A stretch of 64,000 bases of DNA from an uncultured Amylibacter sp. (GCA_959347345.1 OY365738.1:1240001-1304000); one strand, 5' to 3'. Shown: positions 46,529-56,818, counted from the first letter of the stretch. A program made the numbers and translations. Notes: generated from the letters alone by a model not told the origin.

Positions 46529-47572
46529 ATGAATTTTGCCTCCGACAACGCCTCCCCCGCCGCCCCCGAAATATTAGCAGCCCTGCTGGCGGAAAACGCG
46601 GGGGCGGGTTATACTCCGCCTTATGGTGCGGAGGATTTGATGGACGAAGTGCGCGATAAAATCCGCACGATATTTGAAGCACCCGAGGCTTCGGTTCATC
46701 TGGTCGCCACTGGCACGGCGGCGAATTGCCTTATTCTCAGCACTTTCACCCAGCCGTGGCAAAAGATTTTCTGCCACAAAAACGCCCATATAGAAACCGA
46801 CGAATGCGCCGCGCCAGAGTTCTTTACGGGTGGCGCAAAACTGCATATTTTGGACGGGGCGGACGGGCGGATTGACGCGGATATATTCGCCCAAGCGGTT
46901 GAAACCACCGCCCCACACGGAGTCCATAACGCGCAGTTAGGTTGCCTGTCCCTGACCTCGGTTAATGAGCTGGGCGGTGTTTATTCCCTGCCCCAGTTGC
47001 ACGATTTGTGCGATATAGCCGCGCGGTTTGATATGCCCGTGCATCTGGATGGGGCGCGGTTTGCCAATGCGATGGTCGCGCTGGGGTGCTCGGCGGCGGA
47101 TATGAGCTGGAAATGCGGGATTGATGCGGTTAGTTTTGGCGCGACTAAAAACGGGTGTTTGGGGGTGGAGGCTGTTATTTTCTTTGACCCCGCGAAGGCG
47201 TGGGAATTTGAATTGCGACGCAAACGCGCTGGGCATTTGTTTTCCAAACATCGGTTTTTATCGGCGCAGATGTTGGCGTATTTGACGGATGATTTGTGGT
47301 TGCGATTGGCTGGGCGGGCGAACGCGGCGGCGGCGCGGTTAGCGGTTGGAATGGCCACGGCGGGCGCGGTTTTGCATCATGGGTGTGAGGCGAATATGGT
47401 GTTCGCGGGCTGGTCTTCGGCGGGGCACGAGCGGGCGCGGTCGGCGGGTGCGGCCTATTATCCGCATCCCACGCCAGAGGGGATAGATGGGGTGGAATCG
47501 GCGCGGTTAATCTGCAATTGGGCGACCACGGATGAAGAGGTGGATGGGTTTGTTTTAGCGATTAGTGATTAG
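46529..47572 (+). CDS. Low-specificity L-threonine aldolase-like PLP enzyme
   Basis: A 347-residue fold-type I PLP enzyme that cleaves threonine/allo-threonine to glycine and acetaldehyde. The N-terminus is NFASDNASPAAPEIL, with the YGAEDLMDEV segment typical of the family; the PLP lysine lies in VSFGATKNGCLGVEAV. The final residues LAISD and stop derive from TTAGTGA heptamers of repeat element D. No clear Shine-Dalgarno sequence is seen before the ATG. Confidence 0.88.
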   Translation: MNFASDNASPAAPEILAALLAENAGAGYTPPYGAEDLMDEVRDKIRTIFEAPEASVHLVATGTAANCLILSTFTQPWQKIFCHKNAHIETDECAAPEFFTGGAKLHILDGADGRIDADIFAQAVETTAPHGVHNAQLGCLSLTSVNELGGVYSLPQLHDLCDIAARFDMPVHLDGARFANAMVALGCSAADMSWKCGIDAVSFGATKNGCLGVEAVIFFDPAKAWEFELRRKRAGHLFSKHRFLSAQMLAYLTDDLWLRLAGRANAAAARLAVGMATAGAVLHHGCEANMVFAGWSSAGHERARSAGAAYYPHPTPEGIDGVESARLICNWATTDEEVDGFVLAISD

Positions 47573-47585
47573 TGATTAGTGATGA
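47556..47585. repeat. Left heptamer array of repeat element D
   Basis: GATTAGT/GATTAGC units overlapping the threonine aldolase stop. Confidence 0.85.
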
Positions 47586-47945
47586 ATGCCCTTCGGGTCT
47601 TCGTCATCGCTTACGCGAGTGCCGACCAGCGTGGTCTTTTGTGCGTAGCCCCCGCTTTGCGGGAGCATGCCAAAAGCCCTTTGGTTACAAGACTATAGGT
47701 TCTCTATAAATTTACTATCTGGAATAACAAGACGGGTGAGTGGATTATTTGCAAAGAATACTTGGGAAGTGGCGATGGGTTTGCTCTAAATTTATTTAGG
47801 CTTTGCCTAGATGCTTGGATAGGCTTTAGCCAAAAACCCCCGTCCAGCTCTCCGCAGGAGGGGTGGGCGGGTGGGCAACCGAACGAAGTGAGGGCGCAAC
47901 AAAAAACCTCTGCCCTTAACTTCCAATACCTAACTCCTAATCTCT
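47586..47945 (+). repeat. Interspersed repeat core, copy D
   Basis: Same orientation as copy A, with GTCTTCGTCATCGC, the CCCCCGCTTTGCGGGAGC hairpin, TTTACTATCTGGAATAACAA, CAAAGAATACTTGGGA and TTTGCTCTAAATTTATTTAG. A small open frame inside (near 47762-47947) lies in the conserved repeat and is not judged a gene. The core lies between convergent genes. Confidence 0.88.
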
Positions 47946-47954
47946 AATAACCAA

Positions 47955-48002
47955 TCATTCATCGTTAATCGTTAATCATTCATCGTTAATCGTTAATCAC
48001 TA
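47955..48002. repeat. Right heptamer array of repeat element D
   Basis: ATCGTTA and ATCATTC units in inverted orientation. The end overlaps the stop of the isomerase gene, whose C-terminus reads ASSD. Confidence 0.82.
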
Positions 48003-48592
48003 GAAGCCAGCCTCTTCTCCACAAAATCCAGCCTATCCTGCCCCCAAAACGCATCCTCACCTATCCAATAAAACGGCACACCGAACACGCCCCGCGTCAC
48101 AGCCTCGGCGGTATTGGCGGCTAACGTATCCCCATAATTATTAGCATCATCAGGATCAGCCAAATCACCAGAAAACCCGCTTGCCACCAGAGCTTCGCGC
48201 ACCACAGCCTCCTCCGCTATATCCTTCTCTTCCGCCCAAACTGCCCGCAATAAGGCATGGACAAACGCGCCCGTATCACCAGACCCGTCAGACTGCGCCG
48301 CCACAATCGCACGACACGCCATTCCAGCATCGGTAGGCCAATACGCGGGTTTCAAATTCAAAGGCAACCCAGTATGCTCCGCCCACCGCGCCAATTCCTG
48401 CCCGCGATACGCCATTCGCGATGGATGCCGTTTGGCAGGTCGCACGCCCCCAGTTTCATCAAACAATTCCATTAATAACACAGGTTTATACACCACTCGC
48501 GCACCATATTTCTCCGCCATAGCCTCCAACCTAGCCCCAGCCAAATAGCAATAAGGCGACAGTGGAAACACATAATAATCAATATCGGTCAT
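47993..48592 (-). CDS. DsbA-fold 2-hydroxychromene-2-carboxylate isomerase-like protein
   Basis: A 199-residue thioredoxin-fold (kappa-GST/DsbA family) protein. The glutathione-site region reads FPLSPYCYLAGARLEAM, and GVFGVPFYWI is the cis-proline loop. FWGQDRLDFVEKRL is the usual C-terminus. HCCA isomerases act in naphthalene breakdown, but most homologs have unknown glutathione-linked roles, so the substrate is open. The 3' end runs into heptamer repeats. Confidence 0.83.
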   Translation of the reverse strand: MTDIDYYVFPLSPYCYLAGARLEAMAEKYGARVVYKPVLLMELFDETGGVRPAKRHPSRMAYRGQELARWAEHTGLPLNLKPAYWPTDAGMACRAIVAAQSDGSGDTGAFVHALLRAVWAEEKDIAEEAVVREALVASGFSGDLADPDDANNYGDTLAANTAEAVTRGVFGVPFYWIGEDAFWGQDRLDFVEKRLASSD

Positions 48593-48710
48593 TTTATATC
48601 CTTTTCAAAGTGACAATTTTATCGTAAAAACACCCTAGCACATATAAAAAGACTATGCAAACCCGTTTCATGGTGCTAAAAGAGCTAAAAACCCACAAAC
48701 AGGACATCCC

Positions 48711-49733
48711 ATGCCACAGCACGAGCCAAAACTGATAACCGGCAATTCCAACCGAACCCTAGCCAAGGCGATTGCCCGCAATATGCCTATGCAGAATGGT
48801 CGCCCCGTTGTGCTCGCCGATACACGGGTGGAACGGTTTAACGATGGCGAGATTTTCGTTGAAGTCTTTGAAAACGTTCGGCGGGAGGATATGTTTATCA
48901 TCCAAAGCACCTCTAACCCTGCTAATGATAATTTGATGGAACTGCTGATTATGGCGGACGCTTTGCGTAGGTCGTCTGCCGCACGGATTACCGCTATTAT
49001 ACCGTATTTCGGCTATGCTCGCCAAGATCGCCGTAGCAAGGCACGCACGCCAATCTCTGCCAAATTGGTGGCGAATTTACTGGTGGAGGCTGGTGTGGAA
49101 CGGGTTTTAACCCTTGATTTACATGCGACTCAGATACAGGGGTTTTTCGATATACCCGTGGATAATCTGTATGCCGCACCAGTGTTCGCACTGGATATCA
49201 TCCATAATTTCCGCGATTTAACCGATATAGCCGTTATTTCCCCCGATGTGGGCGGGGTTGCCCGTGCGCGGGAGCTGGCAAAAAGGATTAACGCCCCCCT
49301 TGCTATCGTTGATAAACGGCGTAATAAGCCGGGGGAAGTGTCCGAGATGACCGTGATTGGCGAGGTGAAAGGCAAGCGGTGCATTATCGTTGATGACATT
49401 TGCGATACGGCTGGGACTTTGTGTAAGGCTGCCGATATTTTGCTGGAACAGGGCGCGAAGGAGGTTCATTCCTATATCACTCACGGAGTTTTGTCTGACC
49501 CCGCGATTGACCGTATTACCCATTCTTCTATGAAACAATTGGTTATTACCGATTCGATTGAATTGACGGAGGCGGCGCAGAAATGCAAGAAAATCCGTGC
49601 CGTGCCGCTGGCCCCCGTATTATCCCAAGCGATTATGAACATAGCCAATGGTGCGTCCATATCCTCGCTGTTTGATGAAGAGACTTTGAATCCCCTTTAT
49701 GACCGTTTTTATCAACCCCTATTTGAAAGATAA
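48711..49733 (+). CDS. prs: Ribose-phosphate pyrophosphokinase
   Basis: A 340-residue class I PRPP synthase making PRPP from ribose 5-phosphate and ATP, for purine, pyrimidine, His and Trp synthesis. [47 protein letters not shown] and the PRPP loop [17 protein letters not shown] are all intact. The length is somewhat above the usual 310-320. A small hypothetical gene starts 3 bp after it. Confidence 0.96.
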   Translation: MPQHEPKLITGNSNRTLAKAIARNMPMQNGRPVVLADTRVERFNDGEIFVEVFENVRREDMFIIQSTSNPANDNLMELLIMADALRRSSAARITAIIPYFGYARQDRRSKARTPISAKLVANLLVEAGVERVLTLDLHATQIQGFFDIPVDNLYAAPVFALDIIHNFRDLTDIAVISPDVGGVARARELAKRINAPLAIVDKRRNKPGEVSEMTVIGEVKGKRCIIVDDICDTAGTLCKAADILLEQGAKEVHSYITHGVLSDPAIDRITHSSMKQLVITDSIELTEAAQKCKKIRAVPLAPVLSQAIMNIANGASISSLFDEETLNPLYDRFYQPLFER

Positions 49734-49736
49734 CCT

Positions 49737-50228
49737 ATGACAGATCTTACCTATACGACTATTCCCGCACCTGACCGCGCCCAGTGGGCCGTGCCTTTAA
49801 TGGGGAAAAATCCGGATTTATCCGATGAAATGACTGCCGTTTTGAATGATATGGCGAATAAAGGGTGGCGATTTCTGCGCTCTGAAACTCTGCCGTTTGT
49901 GGCGCGGCGTGGGTTGTTAAGGCGGAAGGTGGAAAGCCGACAGACGATTTTGATTTTCTATAAAAACGCCAGTAGCTTGGCGGACGCGGATATCCCCGCC
50001 CCTTTGGCAGGTACGCCGATGTTTGCCCAGACGGGCGGGCGTGAAACAGGCAAGCATGAACCAACCAGCCAACGCGAGCCTGTAAGCCAACGCGAGCCTG
50101 TAAGCCAGCGTGAGCCTGTAAGCCACGCACCCCACATCATGCCGAACCCGACCCATCCCAAAACCAGCTCTGCCCCGCCTTTGACCTTAAACCCGAGCAA
50201 AGACCCCGCCCCAAAAGACGATACCTAA
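49737..50228 (+). CDS. Hypothetical protein with QREPVS repeats
   Basis: A 163-residue protein. The N-terminal half (MANKGWRFLRSETLPF followed by a strand ILIFYKNA) loosely resembles small DUF4177-like domains. The C-terminal half is disordered, with three SQREPV units encoded by an 18-bp tandem repeat and a Pro/Thr/Ser-rich tail. It starts 3 bp after prs and probably shares its transcript. Function unknown. Confidence 0.6.
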   Translation: MTDLTYTTIPAPDRAQWAVPLMGKNPDLSDEMTAVLNDMANKGWRFLRSETLPFVARRGLLRRKVESRQTILIFYKNASSLADADIPAPLAGTPMFAQTGGRETGKHEPTSQREPVSQREPVSQREPVSHAPHIMPNPTHPKTSSAPPLTLNPSKDPAPKDDT

Positions 50229-50245
50229 AGTGTCCTAGAGGGCGC

Positions 50246-50291
50246 AGGGCTTTTGCCTACTACCCGCAAGGCGGGTAGATGCAAAAGCCCT
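50246..50291. terminator. Long hairpin after the prs operon
   Basis: Two-tier stem: AGGGCTTTTGC pairs with GCAAAAGCCCT, and inside it CTACCCGC pairs with GCGGGTAG around an AAG loop. The T run is poor, so it may terminate or stabilise mRNA ends. It resembles the GGGCTTTTGGCATGC hairpin end of the repeat cores. Confidence 0.55.
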
Positions 50292-50364
50292 TTGCTATTT
50301 GTTGCACGATTCGCGTGGGGAACGGGGGCTGGTATCATCCGTTTTACAAATAACCAAAAAAACA

Positions 50365-50450
50365 TAATCCCACCCGTCCAGCTCTCCGCAGGAGGGGTGG
50401 GCGGGTGGGCAACAAAAAACCGCCATCCTTAACCACCAATAACAAACCGT
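50365..50450 (+). repeat. Partial repeat core H
   Basis: CCCGTCCAGCTCTCCGCAGG and GGGGTGGGCGGGTGGGCAAC match the G/C-rich block of core D, followed by AAAAAACCGCCATCCTTAAC. The rest of the gap up to cobS (50451-50573) is A+T-rich with no gene seen; no cobalamin-riboswitch box was recognised. Confidence 0.7.
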
Positions 50451-50573
50451 TTTTTATTTTTTCCATAAAATCCGCAAAAAACCCCTTGCAATTTCCCCAA
50501 AAATATCACATTGACCCACAGTATAAACCAACCATAAACCAACCAATCAAACCCCCTATCGCGGACCCACACT

Positions 50574-51545
50574 ATGACAAACTCTTTTGAAACCATGGAC
50601 AAACCCACCAAGAAAATATCCATAAAAACCGAATTCAACCTAGATTCCAAAATGGAAATCCTCGGCTTCCCCACCAAAACCGAGCATGTCCCCGAAATCG
50701 ACCCAAGCTATCATTTTGACCATGACACCACACTGGCTATCCTTGCGGGCTTTGCCCATAATCGCCGCGTGATAATCCAAGGCTATCACGGCACTGGCAA
50801 ATCCACCCATATTGAGCAAATCGCCGCACGGCTAAACTGGCCTTGCGTTCGCGTTAATTTAGACAGCCATATCAGCCGTATTGATTTAATCGGCAAAGAC
50901 GCTATCCGCCTGAAAGACGGCAAGCAAATCACCCAGTTTCAAGAAGGCATCCTGCCTTGGGCTTTGCGCAACCCTGTCGCCATTGTCTTTGATGAATATG
51001 ACGCGGGTCGCCCCGATGTTATGTTTGTGATACAAAGGGTATTGGAGGTTGATGGCAAGCTCACCCTGCTAGACCAAAACACCGTTATCACCCCGCATCC
51101 GTGCTTTCGTATGTTTGCCACGGCGAATACCGTTGGGCTGGGCGATACCACGGGGCTATATCACGGCACCCAGCAGATTAACCAAGGACAGATGGACAGA
51201 TGGTCTATTGTCGCCAGCCTGAATTACCTGCCCCACGATCAAGAAACAAAAATCATCGCGTCCAAAACGCCCGATGCCGACCCGAAGATATTAAAACAGA
51301 TGGTCACGGTCGCGGAGCTCACCCGCAGTGCCTTTATGAACGGGGATATTTCCACCGTTATGTCGCCGCGCACGGTTATCACTTGGGCGCAGAATATGGA
51401 GATTTTTAACGATATCGGCTTTGCCTTTCGCTTGACGTTTTTGAATAAATGCGATGAATTGGAACGCGAGACTGTTGCCGAATTCTACCAACGTTGCTTT
51501 GACGAGGAATTGCCAGAAAGCGCAATCAATGTCAGTTTAGGCTAG
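50574..51545 (+). CDS. cobS: CobS, cobaltochelatase AAA+ subunit
   Basis: A 323-residue AAA+ ATPase. Walker A is [10 protein letters not shown] and Walker [13 protein letters not shown]. With CobT and CobN it inserts cobalt into hydrogenobyrinic acid a,c-diamide in aerobic B12 synthesis. The cobT gene follows 10 bp later. CobN is not in the window. The start is the first in-frame ATG; no clear Shine-Dalgarno sequence is present. Confidence 0.92.
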   Translation: MTNSFETMDKPTKKISIKTEFNLDSKMEILGFPTKTEHVPEIDPSYHFDHDTTLAILAGFAHNRRVIIQGYHGTGKSTHIEQIAARLNWPCVRVNLDSHISRIDLIGKDAIRLKDGKQITQFQEGILPWALRNPVAIVFDEYDAGRPDVMFVIQRVLEVDGKLTLLDQNTVITPHPCFRMFATANTVGLGDTTGLYHGTQQINQGQMDRWSIVASLNYLPHDQETKIIASKTPDADPKILKQMVTVAELTRSAFMNGDISTVMSPRTVITWAQNMEIFNDIGFAFRLTFLNKCDELERETVAEFYQRCFDEELPESAINVSLG

Positions 51546-51555
51546 GGCTTATGCC

Positions 51556-53448
51556 ATGAAATACCCATCAAACGACACGGCCGCCCCTTTTAAAAAGGCT
51601 CTATCCTTGGCGATGCGGGCTATGGCGAATGATGCGGATTTGAATGTGACCTTCACGCCAGACCCCGCAGGAGTCAGTGGTGAAATCGCGCGGTTGCCAC
51701 AGATATCCCGTGCGTTAAAGAATGATGAAATCCTGATGGCACGGGGGACTTCCGATGTTTTGGCTCTGCACAAACGGTTTCATAATGAGGCAGTGCATAA
51801 CCGATATTTACCGCAAGGTGCGCAGGCGGTTGCCTTGTATGATACGATGGCAAAGGCACGATGTGAGGCTTTGGGGGCAAGGGCAATGCCCGGAACGGCG
51901 GGTAATATCGATGCGAAGCTGGAATCAGACGCATTAAAGCAGAATTTTGATGTGGCGCAGAGCTTCAAAGACGTGCCAATGGAAATCGCTTTGGGCTATT
52001 ATTTACGCCAGAAAATCACTGGGCGAGTTTTGCCCGCGACTATAACCCACGCTTTGGCGCAGTGGGAAACCATTATTAACGAGCGGTCAGGCACACGATT
52101 TGATGATATTGGCGCACAGATTGAAGACCCCACGGTTTTCGCCAAATTCGCCCGTGAATTGATAAAAGATTTGGGGTTTGGCGATGAATTGGGCGATGAT
52201 CCGGACGATAAACCCGATGACGATGGCGAGCAACAAAACGCCGAGGATGACCAAGACGCGCCCCCAGATACGGACGGTGGTGATGGCGAAGATCAGGATA
52301 CTCCCGATATTGACCTGCCCCCCGATTTGGCAGAGGAAAACCAAAGCCAAGCCAGCATGGATGAACAGGATGCCGCCCAAGACGAAGACACACCCGAACA
52401 GCAGGCGGACGCGAATCCCTCCGAACAACCCACCCCCAGCCCGATATCCGATGCCGACCCGAACTACACCGTTTATACGGCAGAGTTTGATGAGGAAATA
52501 AAAGCCGAAGATTTGGCAGAACCGATTGAATTGGAACGACTCCGCGCCTATCTGGACACGCAGTTAGAGCCGTTAAAAGGCGTGGTTGCCCGATTGACGA
52601 ATAAACTGCAACGTCGCTTGCAAGCCGCGCAAAACCGTGCGTGGTCGTTTGATATGGAAGAGGGTTTGCTGGACTCGGGGCGATTGGCGCGGGTTATCAG
52701 CAACCCCACGACTCCGTTGTCGTTTAAGGTAGAACAGGACACGCGGTTTTTGGATACCGTGGTGACTTTGCTGCTGGATAATTCGGGGTCTATGCGTGGG
52801 CGACCGATTTCCATTGCCGCGATTTGTGCCGATGTTTTGGCACGAACTTTGGAACGGTGTCAGGTGAAATCGGAAATTCTGGGCTTTACCACTCGCGCGT
52901 GGAAAGGCGGGCAGAGCCGTGAGAAATGGCTGGAAACCCGCGTGCCGTCAGAGGATACTCCGCAACCCGGGCGTTTGAATGATTTGCGCCATATTATCTA
53001 TAAATCCGCCGATATGCCGTGGCGGCGGACTCGCGATAATCTGGGCTTGATGATGAAAGAGGGTTTGTTAAAGGAAAACATAGATGGGGAGGCTTTGGAA
53101 TGGGCCTATAACCGCCTATCCAGACGTAACGAGGCTCGGCGGATTCTGCTGGTGATTTCCGATGGTGCGCCCGTGGATGATTCCACTTTATCGGTGAATT
53201 CGGCAGCGTTTTTGGAGGGGCATTTGCGTAAAGTGATAAAAATGATTGAATCGCGGGGTGGAGTGGAATTGGCGGCGATTGGGATTGGGCATGATGTCAC
53301 CAGATACTACCACCGCGCCGTTACCATTACCGATGCAGAGCAGTTGGCGGGCGCGATAACCGAGCAATTGGTGGATTTGTTTGATACCAAAGAGCCAAAG
53401 AAAGCACGGCGAGGACGCGGGGTTGGGGCGGTTCGGGCGGCAAGATAA
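51556..53448 (+). CDS. cobT: CobT, cobaltochelatase vWA subunit
   Basis: A 630-residue partner of CobS. A helical N-terminus is followed by a strongly acidic linker (residues about 210-310, rich in Asp, Glu, Gln and Pro) and a C-terminal von Willebrand A domain with the MIDAS motif [10 protein letters not shown] near residue 415 and ISDGAPVDD. CobT co-assembles with CobS in rings that drive the CobN chelatase. Its TAA shares a base with the next ATG. Confidence 0.93.
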   Translation: MKYPSNDTAAPFKKALSLAMRAMANDADLNVTFTPDPAGVSGEIARLPQISRALKNDEILMARGTSDVLALHKRFHNEAVHNRYLPQGAQAVALYDTMAKARCEALGARAMPGTAGNIDAKLESDALKQNFDVAQSFKDVPMEIALGYYLRQKITGRVLPATITHALAQWETIINERSGTRFDDIGAQIEDPTVFAKFARELIKDLGFGDELGDDPDDKPDDDGEQQNAEDDQDAPPDTDGGDGEDQDTPDIDLPPDLAEENQSQASMDEQDAAQDEDTPEQQADANPSEQPTPSPISDADPNYTVYTAEFDEEIKAEDLAEPIELERLRAYLDTQLEPLKGVVARLTNKLQRRLQAAQNRAWSFDMEEGLLDSGRLARVISNPTTPLSFKVEQDTRFLDTVVTLLLDNSGSMRGRPISIAAICADVLARTLERCQVKSEILGFTTRAWKGGQSREKWLETRVPSEDTPQPGRLNDLRHIIYKSADMPWRRTRDNLGLMMKEGLLKENIDGEALEWAYNRLSRRNEARRILLVISDGAPVDDSTLSVNSAAFLEGHLRKVIKMIESRGGVELAAIGIGHDVTRYYHRAVTITDAEQLAGAITEQLVDLFDTKEPKKARRGRGVGAVRAAR

Positions 53449-55259
53449 TGTTCCAAGATTTCACCCCACCTGCCCTGCCTGACGACACGCACCCGCGTTT
53501 GGTAAAATTGCGGGGGGCTATGGCGGACGCAGGTTTGGATGGGTTTTTCATCCCCCGCGCCGATGCGTTTCAAAACGAGTCCCCAACCGCCCACGATGCT
53601 CGGCTGGAATGGATAACGGGGTTTTCTGGCTCGGCTGGGCAGTGCCTCATTTTGGCAAAACAAGCCGCGATTATCAGCGATGGTCGCTATCGGTTGCAAT
53701 TGCGCGAGCAGGTGAATATGGCAGACTTTACCCTGCTGGAATCGCCCGCGCAAACCCTAACCCACTGGGCGGGTGAGGTTTTGGGGGCGGATACACGGCT
53801 GGGCTTTGACCCTTGGTTATACAGTGCGGGGCAGGTTGAAACTATGCGCCAAGTGCTGGATACATTTACCATAAAACTAATCCCGTGTGATAATTTAATT
53901 GACGCGATTTGGCACGATCAACCGCCCCGCCCGAATACCCCCATGAGCGTTTATCCGCAGAAATACGCGGGTGTTCTGCATGCCGATAAACGCGCGGATA
54001 TAGCCGCGACTTTACGCAAAGACGGGCATAAATCCACGTTAATTACCAAGGTGGATAATCTGGCGTGGCTGTTAAATACTCGTGGTGCGGATTTGGCGCA
54101 CACCCCGATTAATTTAAGTTTCGGTATTTTGTATGATGACGGACAGGTTGATTTGTTTATTGATTCGGAGGTTCGCGATGCCGTGCGTGGTCATCTGGGC
54201 GACTCGGTACGGATTAAACCGATGAATGATTTTATCCCCGTTATCGCGGGTTTATCTGGCACGGTTCGCGTGGATAAAGGCAGCGTTCCCTATGCGTTAA
54301 TTGACGCGATGCACGCGGCGAATATAGATTTTGCCTTTGCCCGTGACCCAATCGCTCTACCCAAAGCCTGTAAGAATCCCGTGGAAATCAAAAACAGCCA
54401 AGCCGCCCATATAGTGGACGGGGTAGCGATGTGCGAATTTTTATGCTGGCTGGATTCGCTCGGCACAAACCCGCAAATCAGCGAAATTGATGTGGTGCGG
54501 GCGTTGGAATCCTATCGCGGTAGAGCCGATACTCTGCGTGGTATTTCCTTTGATACGATAGCTGGCACGGGCGCAAACGGCGCGATTATCCATTACCGAG
54601 TCACTGAAAAAACCAACCGCCAAATCCAGAATGGCGATGTTTTGCTGGTGGATTCTGGCGGGCAATATATCAATGGAACAACGGATATAACGCGGACGGT
54701 GGCGATTGGGGATGTGGGCGAACGGGCGCGTTTTGCCGCGACTCTGGTTCTGCGGGGGATGATTGCGGTGTCCGTTGCGCGGTTTCCCATCGGGCTGGCT
54801 GGGCGAGATTTGGACGCGCTGGCGCGGGTGGCGTTGTGGTCGGCTGGGCTGGATTACGACCACGGAACCGGGCATGGAGTCGGCGCGTATTTATCGGTGC
54901 ATGAGGGGCCGCAAGGGTTGTCTCGGCGGGCGGGTGAGGTTTTGCAGGCGGGCATGATTTTATCAAACGAGCCTGGCTATTATGCCGAGGGTGCGTTTGG
55001 CGTGCGGATAGAGAACTTGGTGTTTGTGAAGCACGCGGAGGCTCGCGGGGATGACGGGCGCGATATGCTGGATTTTGAGACGTTAAGCCTTGCCCCGATT
55101 GATAAAAATTTGATTGATGTGGGGCTGTTAACGGGGGAAGAGCTGGATTGGTTAAACGCCTACCACGCACGGGTAGAGCGAGTGATTGCCCCGTTATGTA
55201 GTCCGCAAACGCAGGTGTTTTTGAAGAAGGCATGCGGTGTTTTAGTGATTAGTGATTAA
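53448..55259 (+). CDS. Aminopeptidase P family protein (Xaa-Pro aminopeptidase)
   Basis: A 603-residue M24B metallopeptidase of the long, three-domain type. Metal ligands are visible: LLVDSGGQY and TTDITRTVAIG (two Asp), GTGHGVGAYLSVHEGP (His), SNEPGYY (Glu) and RIENLVF (Glu). It removes N-terminal residues before proline. It overlaps the cobT stop by one base (TAATG). Its last residues VLVISD and the TAA stop come from TTAGTGA heptamers. Confidence 0.92.
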   Translation: MFQDFTPPALPDDTHPRLVKLRGAMADAGLDGFFIPRADAFQNESPTAHDARLEWITGFSGSAGQCLILAKQAAIISDGRYRLQLREQVNMADFTLLESPAQTLTHWAGEVLGADTRLGFDPWLYSAGQVETMRQVLDTFTIKLIPCDNLIDAIWHDQPPRPNTPMSVYPQKYAGVLHADKRADIAATLRKDGHKSTLITKVDNLAWLLNTRGADLAHTPINLSFGILYDDGQVDLFIDSEVRDAVRGHLGDSVRIKPMNDFIPVIAGLSGTVRVDKGSVPYALIDAMHAANIDFAFARDPIALPKACKNPVEIKNSQAAHIVDGVAMCEFLCWLDSLGTNPQISEIDVVRALESYRGRADTLRGISFDTIAGTGANGAIIHYRVTEKTNRQIQNGDVLLVDSGGQYINGTTDITRTVAIGDVGERARFAATLVLRGMIAVSVARFPIGLAGRDLDALARVALWSAGLDYDHGTGHGVGAYLSVHEGPQGLSRRAGEVLQAGMILSNEPGYYAEGAFGVRIENLVFVKHAEARGDDGRDMLDFETLSLAPIDKNLIDVGLLTGEELDWLNAYHARVERVIAPLCSPQTQVFLKKACGVLVISD

Positions 55260-55281
55260 CGATTAGTGATTAGTGATTAGC
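55242..55281. repeat. Left heptamer array bounding the A+T-rich two-gene module
   Basis: TTAGTGA-TTAGTGA-TTAACGA-TTAGTGA-TTAGTGA-TTAGCGG. It begins inside the aminopeptidase 3' end. Units in the reverse orientation occur at 56752-56818, beyond the two-gene module. I see nothing recognisable in 55282-55365. Confidence 0.85.
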
Positions 55282-55365
55282 GGGTCGCCGTCAAATACTA
55301 GAATTCTCGGCATCCACTAGCAAGATTCGGGGGAAACTTGTGCAGTGCAAGAGGGCAAAATTTCA

Positions 55366-55866
55366 TTAGTTTTGGGGCTTGCTTGCCTCTTCTATAAATC
55401 CATTAAAAAAGATTCTAAACAACAAAAGCATAACCATTACACTTGTTGAAGCCAAACCAAGAGATATTCCTGCAAGAATTTGATTCAAACACAAGGGAAT
55501 TTTCCATAAATAAGAACATTCTGCGATATGGCTAGATTGAGTTTGTACCGTCATGTCCGATAGATTAATTATCAAAAGCAAAATAATACATGATAGGGCG
55601 GTGAATATATTAACCTTAAAGTACGCCACTAATGCGTTAAGATTTGTCCGTGTCCTTTTATGAGGGTCTTCTTGGCTTTGCAATCTTCTGCTAAAATTTT
55701 TCCCAAACAGGACGGATACAGCCGTAAAGAAAAAACCAAACACAATGGAAAAGAAAGTAATTAGATAACTAACAAAATTATCTGTCAATCGTAATTCTAG
55801 CGTGTATGAAATAATAAAGATTCCAAAAAATAGTATAACCGCGAAAACTTTATGAAGAGGACGCAT
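55366..55866 (-). CDS. Unknown four-helix membrane protein of the A+T-rich module
   Basis: A 166-residue protein with four predicted membrane helices (about residues 7-25, 31-54, 86-104 and 128-155) and a basic, polar cytoplasmic-type loop between helices 2 and 3 (RRLQSQEDPHKRTRTN). It overlaps the upstream gene by 17 bp and has AAAGGA at good spacing. I do not recognise the family. A small membrane protein coupled to a soluble partner is a layout seen in several phage-defence modules, where the membrane part is the effector; that is inference only. Confidence 0.6.
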   Translation of the reverse strand: MRPLHKVFAVILFFGIFIISYTLELRLTDNFVSYLITFFSIVFGFFFTAVSVLFGKNFSRRLQSQEDPHKRTRTNLNALVAYFKVNIFTALSCIILLLIINLSDMTVQTQSSHIAECSYLWKIPLCLNQILAGISLGLASTSVMVMLLLFRIFFNGFIEEASKPQN

Positions 55867-56665
55867 TGTATATATCCTTTAGTTTTAAGATTATCTGGTT
55901 CTCTACCACGTCTGGGGGAAAAAGACTCTGTTCGTCTCTCTGAATTGGAATATCAATTTTTTTGATAAAGCTATTGGTATTAAATACAGTTGAAAGCCCT
56001 CTGTCATCTTTCCCAATACAAACTAAAGTTTTTATATCGCCATCTTTTTGGTGTTGGGCAAAACCACGAAGCGTATCTTTTAGCCTATCGCTCATGGGTC
56101 TTTCCCATCGTGCTTCTATTGAAAAATGGTCTGGCTCATCGTACCCATAAACATTCCTCACGCGCTGATGCAGGTCACTATTTTGGTTAATCAAGTCACG
56201 TGAGCCTGTAAATTGTATTTTACTTATGCTTTGAATTGCTTCAATAAAGTCATTAACAGTTTTATATACCTCTTTAATAACCACCTCTTTACCTGCAACA
56301 TCTTTAAGAAAATGTTCTATAAATTTTTTCTGCAGCAAATTTGAAATATAAAAAAGCGTTGATTGTATATCATAGATAGCAAATAGTTGCTTGGTGGGTT
56401 CAAATTGGTTCTCGGTTCTAAGATTTTGATGTTTCGTAAATAATTGACTATCTACGACAATATGTGGATGTGGCATCGTTTTACCAAAGTTTGAATATAG
56501 CCAATAAAACCTATCTTCAATCACTTTACAATTAATTATATGTGAAGAATCCCCATGATTTACTTCATGGCTATCTTGCGCAAAAGCATTATCCAGATAT
56601 GCTTTATCAGGCACTTCGTCGCCTGCAATCAATTCAAATGATGAAAATGATACAATATCAGCCAT
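55850..56665 (-). CDS. Unknown soluble protein of the A+T-rich module
   Basis: A 271-residue protein without signal or membrane segment. Segments such as DHFSIEARWERPMSDRLKDT and IKTLVCIGKDDRGL suggest an alpha/beta domain, and FDxxIQSISK-like helices lie in the middle, but I cannot assign a family. AGGAA precedes the ATG. Both genes are richer in A+T than their neighbours and use codons such as AAA, AAT and TTA freely, which points to acquisition. The 17-bp overlap indicates coupled expression with the membrane protein. Confidence 0.6.
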   Translation of the reverse strand: MADIVSFSSFELIAGDEVPDKAYLDNAFAQDSHEVNHGDSSHIINCKVIEDRFYWLYSNFGKTMPHPHIVVDSQLFTKHQNLRTENQFEPTKQLFAIYDIQSTLFYISNLLQKKFIEHFLKDVAGKEVVIKEVYKTVNDFIEAIQSISKIQFTGSRDLINQNSDLHQRVRNVYGYDEPDHFSIEARWERPMSDRLKDTLRGFAQHQKDGDIKTLVCIGKDDRGLSTVFNTNSFIKKIDIPIQRDEQSLFPPDVVENQIILKLKDIYNASSS

Positions 56666-56751
56666 GTTGGTTTCCTATCTGTTTATTTTTTTACTAATCT
56701 TTTCTTAATCCGTTGTCAAGTCTTAATAGTGTTACGAACCGCGCAATGATA

Positions 56752-56818
56752 CCACTAATCACTAATAACTAATAACTAATAACTAACAACTAATCACTAA
56801 TCACTAATCACTAACTAA
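56752..56818. repeat. Right heptamer array bounding the A+T-rich module, entering the ClC gene
   Basis: CACTAAT, AACTAAT and AACTAAC units, inverted relative to 55242-55281. The array supplies the TAG stop of the convergent-side ClC gene. Confidence 0.85.

Noticed and set aside
47762..47947. Small open frame in repeat copy D
   Set aside because: It lies within the conserved non-coding core, is not open in other copies to the same extent, and resembles repeat-derived spurious proteins.
50292..50573. Cobalamin riboswitch before cobS
   Set aside because: I could not find a B12-box-like sequence or the expected paired elements in this short A+T-rich stretch.
55366..56665. Kiwa (KwaA/KwaB) defence system
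   Set aside because: The pair has a four-helix membrane protein and a soluble protein, but I cannot match sequence motifs to KwaA or KwaB; the assignment would rest on layout alone.
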